A model generated the notes under the pieces. That model was not told the origin of the DNA. It searched no databases and was given only the letters and a program-made list of their open reading frames with translations. From contig NZ_JACEHH010000009.1 in the NCBI RefSeq assembly GCF_014154935.1, positions 1-64,000 on the forward strand: 64,000 bases of DNA. The letters are read 5' to 3'. This document shows, piece after piece, positions 9,001 to 16,372 of the stretch (within the stretch, counting starts at the first letter, position 1; each line of letters opens with the position of its first letter). The position numbers and the translations under genes are program-made. Source of the stretch: Stieleria mannarensis. Its GTDB lineage: Bacteria > Planctomycetota > Planctomycetia > Pirellulales > Pirellulaceae.

Positions 9001-11976
9001 GCACAGGGCCAGAGCACTGTGTTGACTGAGACGGAATACGATGGCGAGGGCCGGGTTGTCTCCACGACGGTCAAGCAGGACGGTGAACTCCTCTCTCAAA
9101 CTGGGACGGAATACGATGCGGTTGGAAATCGGATCGCATCCATCGACTCGCTCGGCCGCGTCACCAAATATGTATACGACGACCGCGGCCAACTGACTAC
9201 GACGCTTTACCCCGACAACACCCCCAACACCGACGACGACAACCCAAGAACCGAGGCTCAGTATGACCCAGCAGGGCAGGTGATCGCGGAAATCGATGAA
9301 GCCGGCCGAATTACGCGCTTCGAGTATGACACCGCTGGTCGACCTACAAAGACGATCTTTCCCGACGACACTCCCGATGATGACTCCGACAATCCCTTCA
9401 CCGAAACCGTTTACGATCGTGCGGGGAGACCGATCGCGGAGATCGATGAGTTGGGAAATCGAACGCAGTTTGTCTACGACGCAAATGGGAACGTCCTGGA
9501 AACGATCCTTCCCGACGACACCCCGGGCGACGACTCTGACAACCCACGCCTGATCAGCGTCTACGATTCAACCGGACGCCAGGTCTCCAGCACGGACCCT
9601 CTGGGCAACCAAACCCGGTACCGATACTCACCGGGCGGACTGCTGACTGAGACGATTCTGCCTGACGACACTCCCAACGACCTTGACGATAATGATCGCA
9701 GTCGAAGCGAGTTTGACGAGTCCCGTCGTCTCTCGGCTCGCATCGACGCGAACGGGAATCAGACCGAATACGAATACGATGCCGCTGGCCGGCTGACCGC
9801 GGTCGTTCAATTTGTGACTGATCCCGACACCTCTAGCCTGACGACGCTACGGACAGAGTACGGCTACAACGAACTTGGCGGCCTGGTCTCGCAAACCGAT
9901 GCACTCGGACGCACCACGATCTACGAATACGACGGGCTGGGACGAAGGACCGCGACCGAGTTGCCTTTGGGACAGCGCAGTGAGACCGTCTACGACCTCG
10001 CCGGCCGCGTGATCGAAACAACCGACTTCAATGGCCAGACCATTGCTTTCGATTACGACGCTCGCGATCGACTGACGTCCAAACAATTCCCGGACGGATC
10101 CAGAGAAAGCTTCACGTACACCGTCACGGGATTAAGGGAAACCACGACGGATGATCGGGGGACGACGACCTACGCCTATGATGCCCGAGATCGCCTGCTG
10201 TCGCGGACGGATCCCGACGACTCAACGATCGGCTACACCTATGACGTCGTTGGCAACCGCACCTCCGTAACAACGACCATCGGTTCCAATGCCCCTCGTC
10301 AAACGATCTACACCTTCGACCCGCTCAATCGCACCGAAACGGTCACTGATCCGGAAGGCCTCACCACCAGTTACGCCTACGACGACGCTGGAAAGTTGGT
10401 GGAAACAAATTTTCCGAACAACACGCAAGAGAGCCGCAGCTACGATGTGCAAAACCGCTTGATAGGGATTGAGCATCGGAACTTGACCACGGACGATGTG
10501 TTCGCAAGCTTTGATTACGAACTCGATCGAGTCGGCAATCGAACCGCTGTGACGGAGCACGATGGACGACGGGTGGAATACGAATACGACGAATTGTATC
10601 GCCTGCTCAGCGAAGACATCTTTGATCCTGGAGCCACCGACGCGACTCGTAGCATCGACTATGTCTACGACGACGTCGGAAACCGCTTGCAGCGAGACGA
10701 CTCTGCGGAAGGTGTGACGACCTACAGCTATGACCTTAACGACCGCCTGTTGGACGAAACGATCGATGGTGTTGTCACAACCTACGGCTACGACGACAAC
10801 GGCAACACGATCCGCAAGACGGTCGATGACGTCGACCAGGTTTACTACGAGTGGGACGTCGAGAATCGGCTCGTCGCAGCCGACACCGATGCCGATGGAG
10901 TGAACGACGTCGCCTACAAATACGATGCCGATGGAATTCGAGTCGCCAAGACCCTCGATCCAGATGGGACGCCGGACGAAACAAGATTCTTGATCGACGC
11001 CAATCGTCCTTATCAGCAGGTGCTGGAGGAATACACACCCGGCGGAATCCTCAAAGTCTCCTACGTGCACGGTCTCGACCTGATTTTGCAAAACCGCCAC
11101 GGAGACAGCGGGAAGTCGTTCTACCACGTTGATGGACTAGGGAGCTCCAGAATCCTCACTTCCATCGATAGAGACATCACCAATCGATATATTTACAACG
11201 CGTTCGGTGAAAACATTTGGCAAGTGGGGGCGACCGATAATACATATCTATTCACCGGCGAACAAAGGGATGCATTGACAGGAATTGACTACCTCAGAGC
11301 GAGGTACCTGGACACGCGATTGGGAAGGTTTGTTGCGAGAGATAGATTCCCGGCCGTTCAAATCCTCCCCGTTACGTTGCATCGCTACGCCTACGGAAAT
11401 GCAAATCCGATTAACAATATCGATCCAAGCGGAAATATTTCCATTGGAAGTATCGCAGCCGGAATCAGCACTCGAAGTGTCTTAACAACTCTGGCAGTTA
11501 TAGCTCTCTCCCAAACGACGGCAGCTTCTCTCGGTGGAACAGCCGTTTCGGTCTTCGGGCTGCCTGCAAGAACATGGACCGGCACACTTTTTTCAACTGA
11601 CCCAACGCTGGGACTCAAAGGCATTTCCGCCAATGTTCTTTCTGTGCAAAACGAAACTCGATCAGCGACCCTATTGCTTCTGGGACTATCGATCGGTTTT
11701 TCCGTTGAACTTTACACGTCATCCGACGTCACTCTACTTACACCGGCGGTTTTCGGATCTTCTCCTGCACTTCTCACTGGCGCATTCACAATCATTGATG
11801 GCAGCGCCGTTGCCACTAACGAAACCGGATCACGCGGAAAGTCGAAGAGCAAGAGCTCGCTTGCCGTTGGATTTGGTGTCGGAACAACGAGCAACACAGC
11901 AGGTGCTAGCTTGGGAATTAGTCTGGCCGGCGGCGTGTCGTTTCTTTGGGGGCCACGATTGGAGGACGCTTTCTAA
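1..11976 (+). CDS. Giant dockerin / Ig-like / fibro-slime / RHS (YD-repeat) surface protein, 5' end outside window
   Basis: The frame is open from base 1, so the true start lies upstream; 3991 residues are visible. In order (residues counted from base 1): two EF-hand-like dockerin type I segments (about 1-50, DLNGDGAV and DANLDGQITSFD); several bacterial Ig-like repeats (about 60-650); He_PIG/cadherin-like repeats with a 'TSxP...YxYxVxAxDxDGD...W.P' pattern (from about 920 and again 1690-2330); a fibro-slime-type domain (about 1140-1345, RDFRDSHPDFE, DDDLWLFID); an SdrD_B-like domain (about 1424-1497); a DUF642-like carbohydrate-binding region (about 1505-1670); then RHS/YD repeats (about 2520-3790) ending in an RHS core (YLRARYLDTRLGRFVARD, YAYGNANPINNIDPSG). 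A glycine/serine-rich tail of about 180 residues with hydrophobic stretches follows the core; it matches no toxin family I recognise. The role is inferred as secreted or surface adhesion or delivery. Base composition looks lower in GC than the right half of the window. Confidence 0.9.
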   Translation, partial: VGDLNGDGAVLIDDRASLIQLLRSRSYRIEADANLDGQITSFDSGHLLRNYGVRVSIAPLSLDAYFAPNPELATSDGIPLTSNESLSVVGQTAPQSRVRLDLATNNESDGQATASAAGTFSFPIEISEGLNSITVEASDSFGQVASRQLFVELDTTPPPLSLFLSQESDSPPIGDRQTTSEKVALNGQTEPGQIVNLFRDGDLNQPVMSTIAGAAGEFRFEELPLAEGKNLFTAEAADVLGNTSQANLEVSKVIADDSGPEITISLIEDTGKSSTDRVTSRAGLLATVTDQSPITSVKALFLGFQDQAIFDVTAALKPDGSLVFDKPLLEDILGVPLADGRYEFQVIAIDERGNASTGIIGYLIDTDEPSPIFWTPVEGELFNKNTNVSGRIDGAGSEIVLAEVQIDGNPFSELSLQESGRFSFDTDFEPGGPDEGAHTIGIRAEDLAGNLSPVVTTFLQLDSIAPTVVIATPFDGELTNGVVSVSGNTNDHGSGVSRLEAKIDEGEFVSVGFDDAGNFTFNPAIAGGIDTDGEHLVSLRAIDFAGNVSSVQSVSYVIDTKAPDVTLQLAQAFDEDESDVQVTSSELVTLMGASERDATITLLTDGRMISADANGEFSFDSVPLELGENTFQVSATDIVGNVSFASTIVTRIPPGIVLLEETNFKVAAEFPIVIPEIPSHVEVAYRNLVFDRADVFMNDAFEIALLDSTGRTLVQSIPGTADAAFNISEGVGSESGINTAHEGGLVKIDLSHIPAGTEATLVARLINNDNDTTTTVSIQSVEVVEGSLDTPLGSVMPSAVNPPSELISLESFQDLTGSIDVSYARTSILQDSLSLGTQVSLLNNGQFVVDGPILLAIDQVTPTVRLAGVDGYLTDGRPYYEFSLLNDEKGLVPGSLTLTREITFTNPSELQFDFDYSVLAAINNAPEITSEPENEATIDSAYVYQVVAVDQDGDDLVYEVLMGPAEMTIDAQSGLIAWTPTAGDLGNHSVVVQVTDGRGGISQQSYILEARSSRPNRPPVIVSTPVLSAVAGGGQVLSNVETMDPAYVYDVDAVDPDADELTYSLAQAPTGMWIDPTGGSIFWNPTVHQIGEHPVIVQVDDQSGGITTQPYSVLVVTDPANSPPIFTSDPIEQYTLPQSSTPGKTVVLDATVRDFRDSHPDFENGVSGLTTGLLVDELGSDGLPVLSNDHREGSGIIENAQTFNQWYRDVEGINQNLTVPLLFSETGDETGIYQFSSNSFFPIDNQVFGNEGRSHNYHFTLQLNSQFKYRGGEYFEFTGDDDLWLFIDNRLVVDLGGVHGTERGSVNLDDLNLTQGEVYSFDLFFAERQTVASNFTVTTSIDLDSSRRYEYLARTFDPDFDPVTYSVKRGPEGLAIDPESGLVTWNPSSSALSEPQPIEVELEATDSRGGFATQAFTIELSETGSGEIRGRKTEQIPDGEDIGLANWTIYLDSNNNGTLDQGERFTATDVNGDYSFTELAEGTYVVREKQRPGWEQVIPTGITGDSLILNGDFEEGPDPGLSTTYNVGTNDLVGWMVTGTAIDLLGDAWFPAASGTRSVALANESGAGGISQSFFTAPGQTYEVSFDLSGIEADGALNLMQVTVADKNLQFGITHSPAGEVRWQRETFRFTASETFSTLDFRSLNQTGSGPAVDNVKVQLVAVDGYVLKLNRGEVAIGRDFANRIDVSANRSPIIQTSPKQTARVGSTYQYDVDAFDLNRDPIAFSLVVGPRGMIVDESTGVVAWTPSQDQTRVYSVLLKATDGRGGFDLQSFEIDVRPQNYPPSIVSSPPGPATVGLPYEYFVEALDSDDDQISYSLVNDVAEILVDGQTGVLRWSNPTPGTQTIVVAATDSSGASTEQTFDLQVLASVPNTAPEISSSPPLRARPKLPWVYQYRITDANGDPVSIEFAQGPSEMTLDRVHGLLSWTPTDADLAKNPHLVRLIADDGRPGGETVHEFEILVTSRLSNAVPVITSGPPSEGFLDKTYVYDAVAEDPDGDPLVWTLLRAPAGMSIDQGTGAIRWTPDERDLGVVSVKLEVADAYGGIRTQSFTIDVKSSNLAPQFDQVPATLTQALFRFENQLSAFDPDGDDFSFQLQQGPTGFQLGTDGLIEWMPGLEQIGSHLVEISVMDDQGASSIMQYEIVVENRILNLMPTITSTPVFEAIVGRPYQYQIEASDPEDGVLTYAVINGPPGMTMSDPLTGLLEWPEPTGVNPSVRVVVEDDFGNTFTQSYRIRVRGDNRAPELLNQPPNSAVPDTPYRFFLQAIDPDGDPLRYSVIEGPPGLEIDPQSGEVNWLPADRDLGANLVRLQVSDPFEATSLAFDIQVGADVTLPTAFITLPSPGPVDLGSALNAIVTASDNVGVTDLSLFVNGTPISIDDSGAASLPTEMAGLLDLVATATDAAGNVGTFQTQLTIVDPNVVGDPVLSISTPVEGRLVTDRIDIVGSVVDPDLASYTLEFRPIDGASWTEFGAGTDEINDAVLGTFDPTLLENGEYVIRLFAIDTGGNDSVLERTIAVTGDLKLGNFALSFTDLTVPVSGIPIVVNRNYDTLRAERTDEFGFGWRLEIADTDLRSSVPESGFENEGIYNPYFFGARVYVTTPEGGREGFTFEPQLAPGLKGTFLGIWEARFVPDPGVTSSLDVRYFELANAGGSFVSFAGGLAYNPASRAFGGSFTLTTKEGLVYKIDGQTGDARSISDRNGNELTFETDGIRSSSGPAISFERDPQGRIVALIDPDGKRIEYEYDPQGDLVSVTDREGSVTRLVYHSERPHYLEEVIDPLGRTGIKSVYDDQGRLSRLIDAGGEEILLGFDQDNAVQMVTNQLGHETTYEYDSLGNVLTEIDSEGLVTRRTYSDPNDPTLESTITEVLADGTELTTIYEYDSRGNVVLEIDPQGNETRYTYNNFGDVVATIDAAGNVSQNDYDQNGNLLRSTDADGVTTQITYDDSGNPKLVGIGEQTTRFEYDGSGRVIRQQDAAGAVRTYTYDANGNQLTETVTYTTAQGQSTVLTETEYDGEGRVVSTTVKQDGELLSQTGTEYDAVGNRIASIDSLGRVTKYVYDDRGQLTTTLYPDNTPNTDDDNPRTEAQYDPAGQVIAEIDEAGRITRFEYDTAGRPTKTIFPDDTPDDDSDNPFTETVYDRAGRPIAEIDELGNRTQFVYDANGNVLETILPDDTPGDDSDNPRLISVYDSTGRQVSSTDPLGNQTRYRYSPGGLLTETILPDDTPNDLDDNDRSRSEFDESRRLSARIDANGNQTEYEYDAAGRLTAVVQFVTDPDTSSLTTLRTEYGYNELGGLVSQTDALGRTTIYEYDGLGRRTATELPLGQRSETVYDLAGRVIETTDFNGQTIAFDYDARDRLTSKQFPDGSRESFTYTVTGLRETTTDDRGTTTYAYDARDRLLSRTDPDDSTIGYTYDVVGNRTSVTTTIGSNAPRQTIYTFDPLNRTETVTDPEGLTTSYAYDDAGKLVETNFPNNTQESRSYDVQNRLIGIEHRNLTTDDVFASFDYELDRVGNRTAVTEHDGRRVEYEYDELYRLLSEDIFDPGATDATRSIDYVYDDVGNRLQRDDSAEGVTTYSYDLNDRLLDETIDGVVTTYGYDDNGNTIRKTVDDVDQVYYEWDVENRLVAADTDADGVNDVAYKYDADGIRVAKTLDPDGTPDETRFLIDANRPYQQVLEEYTPGGILKVSYVHGLDLILQNRHGDSGKSFYHVDGLGSSRILTSIDRDITNRYIYNAFGENIWQVGATDNTYLFTGEQRDALTGIDYLRARYLDTRLGRFVARDRFPAVQILPVTLHRYAYGNANPINNIDPSGNISIGSIAAGISTRSVLTTLAVIALSQTTAASLGGTAVSVFGLPARTWTGTLFSTDPTLGLKGISANVLSVQNETRSATLLLLGLSIGFSVELYTSSDVTLLTPAVFGSSPALLTGAFTIIDGSAVATNETGSRGKSKSKSSLAVGFGVGTTSNTAGASLGISLAGGVSFLWGPRLEDAF

Positions 11977-12107
11977 TGGTCGTAAGAGAACCCGCAGAAG
12001 GCTGGAAATACCCAGCGCGGTCCGTCTCTTCGCTTCTCTTAATCATGACAATGTCTACCAACGACGTGAATAATACGATACGGGCGCGAGGGCGGCCAAT
12101 CAGTTAG
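11976..12107 (+). CDS. Possible 43-aa ORF overlapping the RHS stop codon (TAATG)
   Basis: An ATG overlaps the stop of the RHS gene by one base (TAATG), a layout compatible with termination-reinitiation, and gives a 43-residue product beginning MVVREPAEGW. No ribosome-binding site stronger than chance and no family were recognised. RHS toxins are often followed by an immunity gene, but this peptide is very short and may be fortuitous. The rest of the gap up to 12283 is AT-richer than its surroundings and shows nothing else I can support. Confidence 0.18.
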   Translation: MVVREPAEGWKYPARSVSSLLLIMTMSTNDVNNTIRARGRPIS

Positions 12108-12283
12108 GAACTCAAATTTGGCCTTAAACCAAGTCGCTGGCGCCTCTGTTTCTAGCAGCACTGTCGATGGCTATTCATACTAGCAATTACAATCCTGGAC
12201 TCGGTCAAAGCACACTTTGTGTTTTCAAAATCAGCGCCATTTTACTAAATCCCATTTGCGTTTAATCAACCTTGAGAAGCCTC

Positions 12284-12868
12284 ATGCGATATGCCCTAGC
12301 CTTACTTGCACTCTCGTTTTCGTCCACAACTCTTTCCGCCGGCACGATCACGTTGTCGTTGGACGCGGGTGGGACTGACCTTAGTACGCTGAAAGTCGGC
12401 GATACCGTTTCTATTAACGTGAATCTGTCCGGCCTGATGACCGGTCAATCTCTCTCGGCGCTTGGCGGGACAGTTGAGATGACGCCTGAACTGTCAGTCG
12501 ACACTTTTTCGCTCGCTCCTGGAATTTTGTTCGCCAGTGGGCCCGATCCCTTCGAACTCTTCTTGGATACACCGGGAGGCAATGTGGATGCGGAGTTCTT
12601 CCAAGTCTTTGGCGATCCAATCGCAACCGATGGTCAATTCTTTACGTTTGACATCACAGCCGTCTCGACCGGAAGCGGTCAAATTACTTTTGAAGATTTC
12701 TCTCCCTTCGCGTCCGACACCAACTTTAACTTTGTTGATGTCGCAACCAATACACTCGATTACACCGTTTCGCAAGCGGGCAACGTTGTTCCGGAACCGG
12801 CATCGCTCTTCTGTTTCGTTGGGATCGCACTCCTCGGATTGCCGCGCAGACAACGGTCACCGAATTGA
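12284..12868 (+). CDS. PEP-CTERM sorting-motif protein with cohesin-like beta domain
   Basis: 194-residue exported protein. An N-terminal signal peptide (MRYALALLALSFSSTTLSAG) is followed by a single beta-rich domain (about residues 20-165) with the feel of cohesin-like domains (VGDTVSINVNLSGL, LSALGGTVEM). The C-terminus is a PEP-CTERM signal: VPEPASL, a hydrophobic segment, then the basic tail PRRQR. PEP-CTERM proteins are processed and anchored by exosortase; no exosortase gene lies in this window. I chose the ATG at 12284 over the in-frame TTG at 12272 because the signal peptide begins there. It lies 307 bp downstream of a dockerin-bearing giant protein, so a cohesin-dockerin pairing is possible but is inference. 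The PEP-CTERM call is firm; the cohesin similarity rests on pattern only. Confidence 0.8.
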   Translation: MRYALALLALSFSSTTLSAGTITLSLDAGGTDLSTLKVGDTVSINVNLSGLMTGQSLSALGGTVEMTPELSVDTFSLAPGILFASGPDPFELFLDTPGGNVDAEFFQVFGDPIATDGQFFTFDITAVSTGSGQITFEDFSPFASDTNFNFVDVATNTLDYTVSQAGNVVPEPASLFCFVGIALLGLPRRQRSPN

Positions 12869-12913
12869 CATCTCGAATACGTTAAGAGACAGATCGTCGG
12901 ACACGGAGAGCCG

Positions 12914-15900
12914 TTACGGATACGACGCTGACCAGACTTTCGTGGGATATCCCTCGCGGAATCCGAACAGTCGCTTTTGTCGCGAGTCGTAATGGAGATA
13001 CTTTACAGCACCCTCCCGCACACGCAGATACCCTAGTTCACGTTCAGTGTGAACGTCCCAGAACCGCACGGTCATATCTTCGCCGCATGTGATGAGCGTT
13101 CTGCCATCATTCACAAACAGGCTGCCAAAAACCTGATTACGGTGCCCTCGAAGTAGTCCAATCCGATTTAACTCGCTGGCGTCAAGCAACTCGATGCTGC
13201 CGTCGCCGTGGCCCACAACAACCGTCTCACCGTCCGGCGTGTAGCTCACGTGTACGAAATCGCCGAGTTTGGCGTTGTATATCGCATGAACAGTCATCGA
13301 ATCCGTTTCCAGCCAGTAGAGGGCATTGCGGGTCACGACAACAAATGACGATGGATCTGGGCATTCAGCCATGGAGTCGGCACCTCCTTGATGGAAGCTA
13401 ACTTGGCCGGTCAAACTTCCATCGCTTGTGTGGTACCGCAACAGACGATCTGGATAGAGGGCGACAAGATGTGAGTCATCGGTTGTGAACAGCAGACTGG
13501 TGCATGAATTCGCAGCCGATAGCCCCGTCGCAATGCTTCGCTGTTCCGTTCCATCCTGACCGGAGAACAGGACGATTTCATCGGGTGCGGCAGCGGCTAC
13601 CGTCTTTCCGTCGGAGGTAACGGCCATCCGGCATCGCCAATCGTTGTCGGCGTGAGCAATCTGATGGTAGTCTCTCAAGTTGTCCAAGCTCAGTTTCTCG
13701 ATGCCGCCGAATTCGCTTCGCGTGTACAAGACGCCGGTCTCTGACGAGGGAGCGGCAATCGCACGTGTAGACGAGCCGAAGCTCAAGACGGCTTGGTTGC
13801 GCTCGCCAATTAGCCAAGCTCGGACAGCTCCGTCTTCTCTGGTGCTTACCAGCGTTTGGTCGTCCGCAAATTGAATGCTGGTCACTCGTTTTTCACCACT
13901 GACAATCGTTCGGGGAAACTCGTTCTCTGGCTTGCCATTCGAATCCAGAGTCCAGTGGTGAATCATTCCGTTGTCGCAGCCGGCCGCGACTTGGCTACCG
14001 TCTTGATTAATGGCGAGGCAACGAATACGACCGAGGACATCGTGCTGGTCGAAGATTTTCTCTCGTTCCGGCCAGTTCCCGACCAAAATACCTTGAGTGT
14101 GGGCCACCACGACGCGACGTCCGTCTGCGGATAAAGCAAAGACCGAGGTACGAAAAGATTGGTCCCATTCCACAATGCGTTCCAGGTCGGGCACCGACCA
14201 AACCGCAAGTGACTGTTTCCCGCCATCATCGCTATCAGTGCGAAGTACAGCGACGAGATGCTTGCCGTCGGCTGTAAATGCCAGGGATTCGTTTCGTGAG
14301 TCGGTGGCAACCTGTCCTACCAATTCTCCATTGATGTCATGCAGGTGAACATTATGGTAACGGTCTGCGGTAGCAACGTAGTCGCTTGTCGGAGAGAAGG
14401 CGACAGATTCCACTGTATGACCATGCCGGGTCAATTTCCGGATCACTTTTCCTGTCGAAATGTCGTGTATCGCTAAAGGATTTAATGCCAATGGACTGTT
14501 TGCACTCGTCACGAAGGAACCACCATCCGGTGAGATAGCAACCGCATCTAGTTTTCCAGCAAGAGCGAATGCGTTGATCTGCTGCCGTTCATCAAGGTCC
14601 CAGTGGCGCACTACGCCATCGTCGCCGACACTGATGCCTTGAAGCGTGCCGGGAACCAGGGCAAGTTCACGCGCTGGCCCTTCGTGGTGGCACAGACGGA
14701 CAACATCCGGCGCACGCGTCAGGTTGTGCAAAATCCACCACTCAACACCACGCAAATCTATGGCGGAAGCGTCCTCGGAATCGTCTGGAACATGGCGAGC
14801 CAGCAATTGACGAACGTTGTCGATTTCATTCTCGGCATACGCCCGATACGCCGCGGCCACGTCTGCAATGTACAGATGCCGCTGCAATCGAGTGCGACTG
14901 TCGTCCAAATTGGCGTTCGCAGATTCGAGCTTCGAATTCGTTTCTTCTAGCCTGTCGTTCGCTACAGATAGTCGCGAATTTGCTTTGGAGAGCTGGTGTC
15001 TGCTGGCGTATTGCAGGGTAAAGACGATGATCGTCAGGCCAAGGCAGACGCCGGCCGTAGTAAGTGACGTCCGAGGATTACGAATGAGCCAGCCCATGGC
15101 TTTTTCTGCCGGACCGGGAAGACGCGCCAATGGACTTTGGTTTGATGCAAATCGGCGGAGATCGTCGGCCATCTCAGCCGCGCTTTCGTAGCGGTCCACC
15201 GGCTCCAACGCCATCGCCTTTAAGATGATCGTCTCGAGGCCGCGAGGGATGTCGCCGCGAATGCGGGACGGTGGAGTCAACCTTCCTCGGGAAACGTCTA
15301 GCAACACGCGAAAGCGTTCCCCCTGGAAGGGACGCTCGAGTGTCGTGAGTTGGTAGAGGGTTGCCCCCAACGAGAATACGTCGCTCCGATGATCGACCAC
15401 CTTGGATTTTCCACCCGCTTGTTCCGGGCTCATGAAGTTGGGCGTCCCCACCAATTGCCCAGATTGTGTGAGAACCGATTCACCATCACGAACTGATGCC
15501 AAGCCAAAATCGGTAAGCCAAAGATGTCCGACCGAGTCAATCATCAGGTTGGAGGGCTTCACATCACGATGCACGATCCCATGTTGATGTGCAGCATGAA
15601 GCGCGTCAGCCGCATCAGCAATCAGCAACGCAAGGTCTTTTAAAGGATCGCTATGCTGTCGCGAAGCCTCAAAACATCGGAGCGCGAATGCATCAAGTTC
15701 GTACGACTCAGAGTCTCCGGCGAAGGATTTTGACTTGTAGGCAATTGGTGTGTTGTCGTTAGCATTCTCGGTTTGGCCCGTCATTCGACATTCGACCTCG
15801 ACCTCCGAACAGCTCGAACGCTGCAAACGGTCTTCGTAACGCCGGAAGGCTGCAACGAGTTGGGTGAGCGTGCAACCATTGATCAGAGGAAAAACGAGGT

Positions 15901-16372
15901 AGGGAACACCTTCGTGGTTCGACCAATCCAAGAGTTGCACGATGTTTGGATGATCGAGCAGTTCGACAGCTTTCGCTTCGCGCCGGAAGCGGTCCTGAAC
16001 GGAAGGGTCAAGTATCCGGCTGGAATCAAGCAATTTGAGAGCGACTGAATCACCGCTCGCTGCATCCGTCGCTTGATAAACGTGTGACATCCCGCCACGG
16101 GCGATCATGGGTCCAAGCTCGTATCGACCAATCACTCGCGACTTCAGATCCGACTCAATTTCAAATCCGTGTCCGACTGAGGGGTTGGAATCCACTTCAT
16201 CAGACGCCAACATTTTGACACGGTCTAGCTGGGTGACAAATTTTAGGAACCCTTCTCGATGTTCTAGATAGGCATCAATAAACGTCTCTGGATCACAAGC
16301 AGAGCCTTCGTCGATTCTTTGAAGGTAGGCAGCGATGACGTCATCCAGTGTCGCAGGTTCTTGGCGGGTCAT
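12914..16372 (-). CDS. Membrane Ser/Thr protein kinase with WD40-like C-terminal repeats
   Basis: 1152 residues. A short N-terminal region resembling those of planctomycete kinases (1-80) precedes a Pkn2-type kinase domain (about 83-415) with glycine loop IARGGMSHVY, ATP-anchoring Lys113, HRD catalytic loop (Asp270, HRDVKPSN), DFG Asp288 and GTPNFMSPEQ. An insertion of roughly 70 residues (about 180-250) sits before the catalytic loop. One transmembrane helix (about 436-455) is followed by a short coiled coil (460-500). The rest, presumably periplasmic, has WD40-type blades (VRHWDLDE, VAFSPTSDYVATAD, VRFWDVHTER). Its ATG overlaps the stop of the upstream ECF sigma gene in an ATGA, so the two are translationally coupled; kinase control of the sigma factor is likely but inferred. 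The WD40 part is a likely sensor or docking surface. Confidence 0.92.
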   Translation of the reverse strand: MTRQEPATLDDVIAAYLQRIDEGSACDPETFIDAYLEHREGFLKFVTQLDRVKMLASDEVDSNPSVGHGFEIESDLKSRVIGRYELGPMIARGGMSHVYQATDAASGDSVALKLLDSSRILDPSVQDRFRREAKAVELLDHPNIVQLLDWSNHEGVPYLVFPLINGCTLTQLVAAFRRYEDRLQRSSCSEVEVECRMTGQTENANDNTPIAYKSKSFAGDSESYELDAFALRCFEASRQHSDPLKDLALLIADAADALHAAHQHGIVHRDVKPSNLMIDSVGHLWLTDFGLASVRDGESVLTQSGQLVGTPNFMSPEQAGGKSKVVDHRSDVFSLGATLYQLTTLERPFQGERFRVLLDVSRGRLTPPSRIRGDIPRGLETIILKAMALEPVDRYESAAEMADDLRRFASNQSPLARLPGPAEKAMGWLIRNPRTSLTTAGVCLGLTIIVFTLQYASRHQLSKANSRLSVANDRLEETNSKLESANANLDDSRTRLQRHLYIADVAAAYRAYAENEIDNVRQLLARHVPDDSEDASAIDLRGVEWWILHNLTRAPDVVRLCHHEGPARELALVPGTLQGISVGDDGVVRHWDLDERQQINAFALAGKLDAVAISPDGGSFVTSANSPLALNPLAIHDISTGKVIRKLTRHGHTVESVAFSPTSDYVATADRYHNVHLHDINGELVGQVATDSRNESLAFTADGKHLVAVLRTDSDDGGKQSLAVWSVPDLERIVEWDQSFRTSVFALSADGRRVVVAHTQGILVGNWPEREKIFDQHDVLGRIRCLAINQDGSQVAAGCDNGMIHHWTLDSNGKPENEFPRTIVSGEKRVTSIQFADDQTLVSTREDGAVRAWLIGERNQAVLSFGSSTRAIAAPSSETGVLYTRSEFGGIEKLSLDNLRDYHQIAHADNDWRCRMAVTSDGKTVAAAAPDEIVLFSGQDGTEQRSIATGLSAANSCTSLLFTTDDSHLVALYPDRLLRYHTSDGSLTGQVSFHQGGADSMAECPDPSSFVVVTRNALYWLETDSMTVHAIYNAKLGDFVHVSYTPDGETVVVGHGDGSIELLDASELNRIGLLRGHRNQVFGSLFVNDGRTLITCGEDMTVRFWDVHTERELGYLRVREGAVKYLHYDSRQKRLFGFREGYPTKVWSASYP

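Noticed and set aside
10222-11127. 301-aa minus-strand frame inside the RHS gene
   Set aside because: Lies opposite YD repeats; composition follows the complementary strand of a repeat-rich gene and no domain fits.
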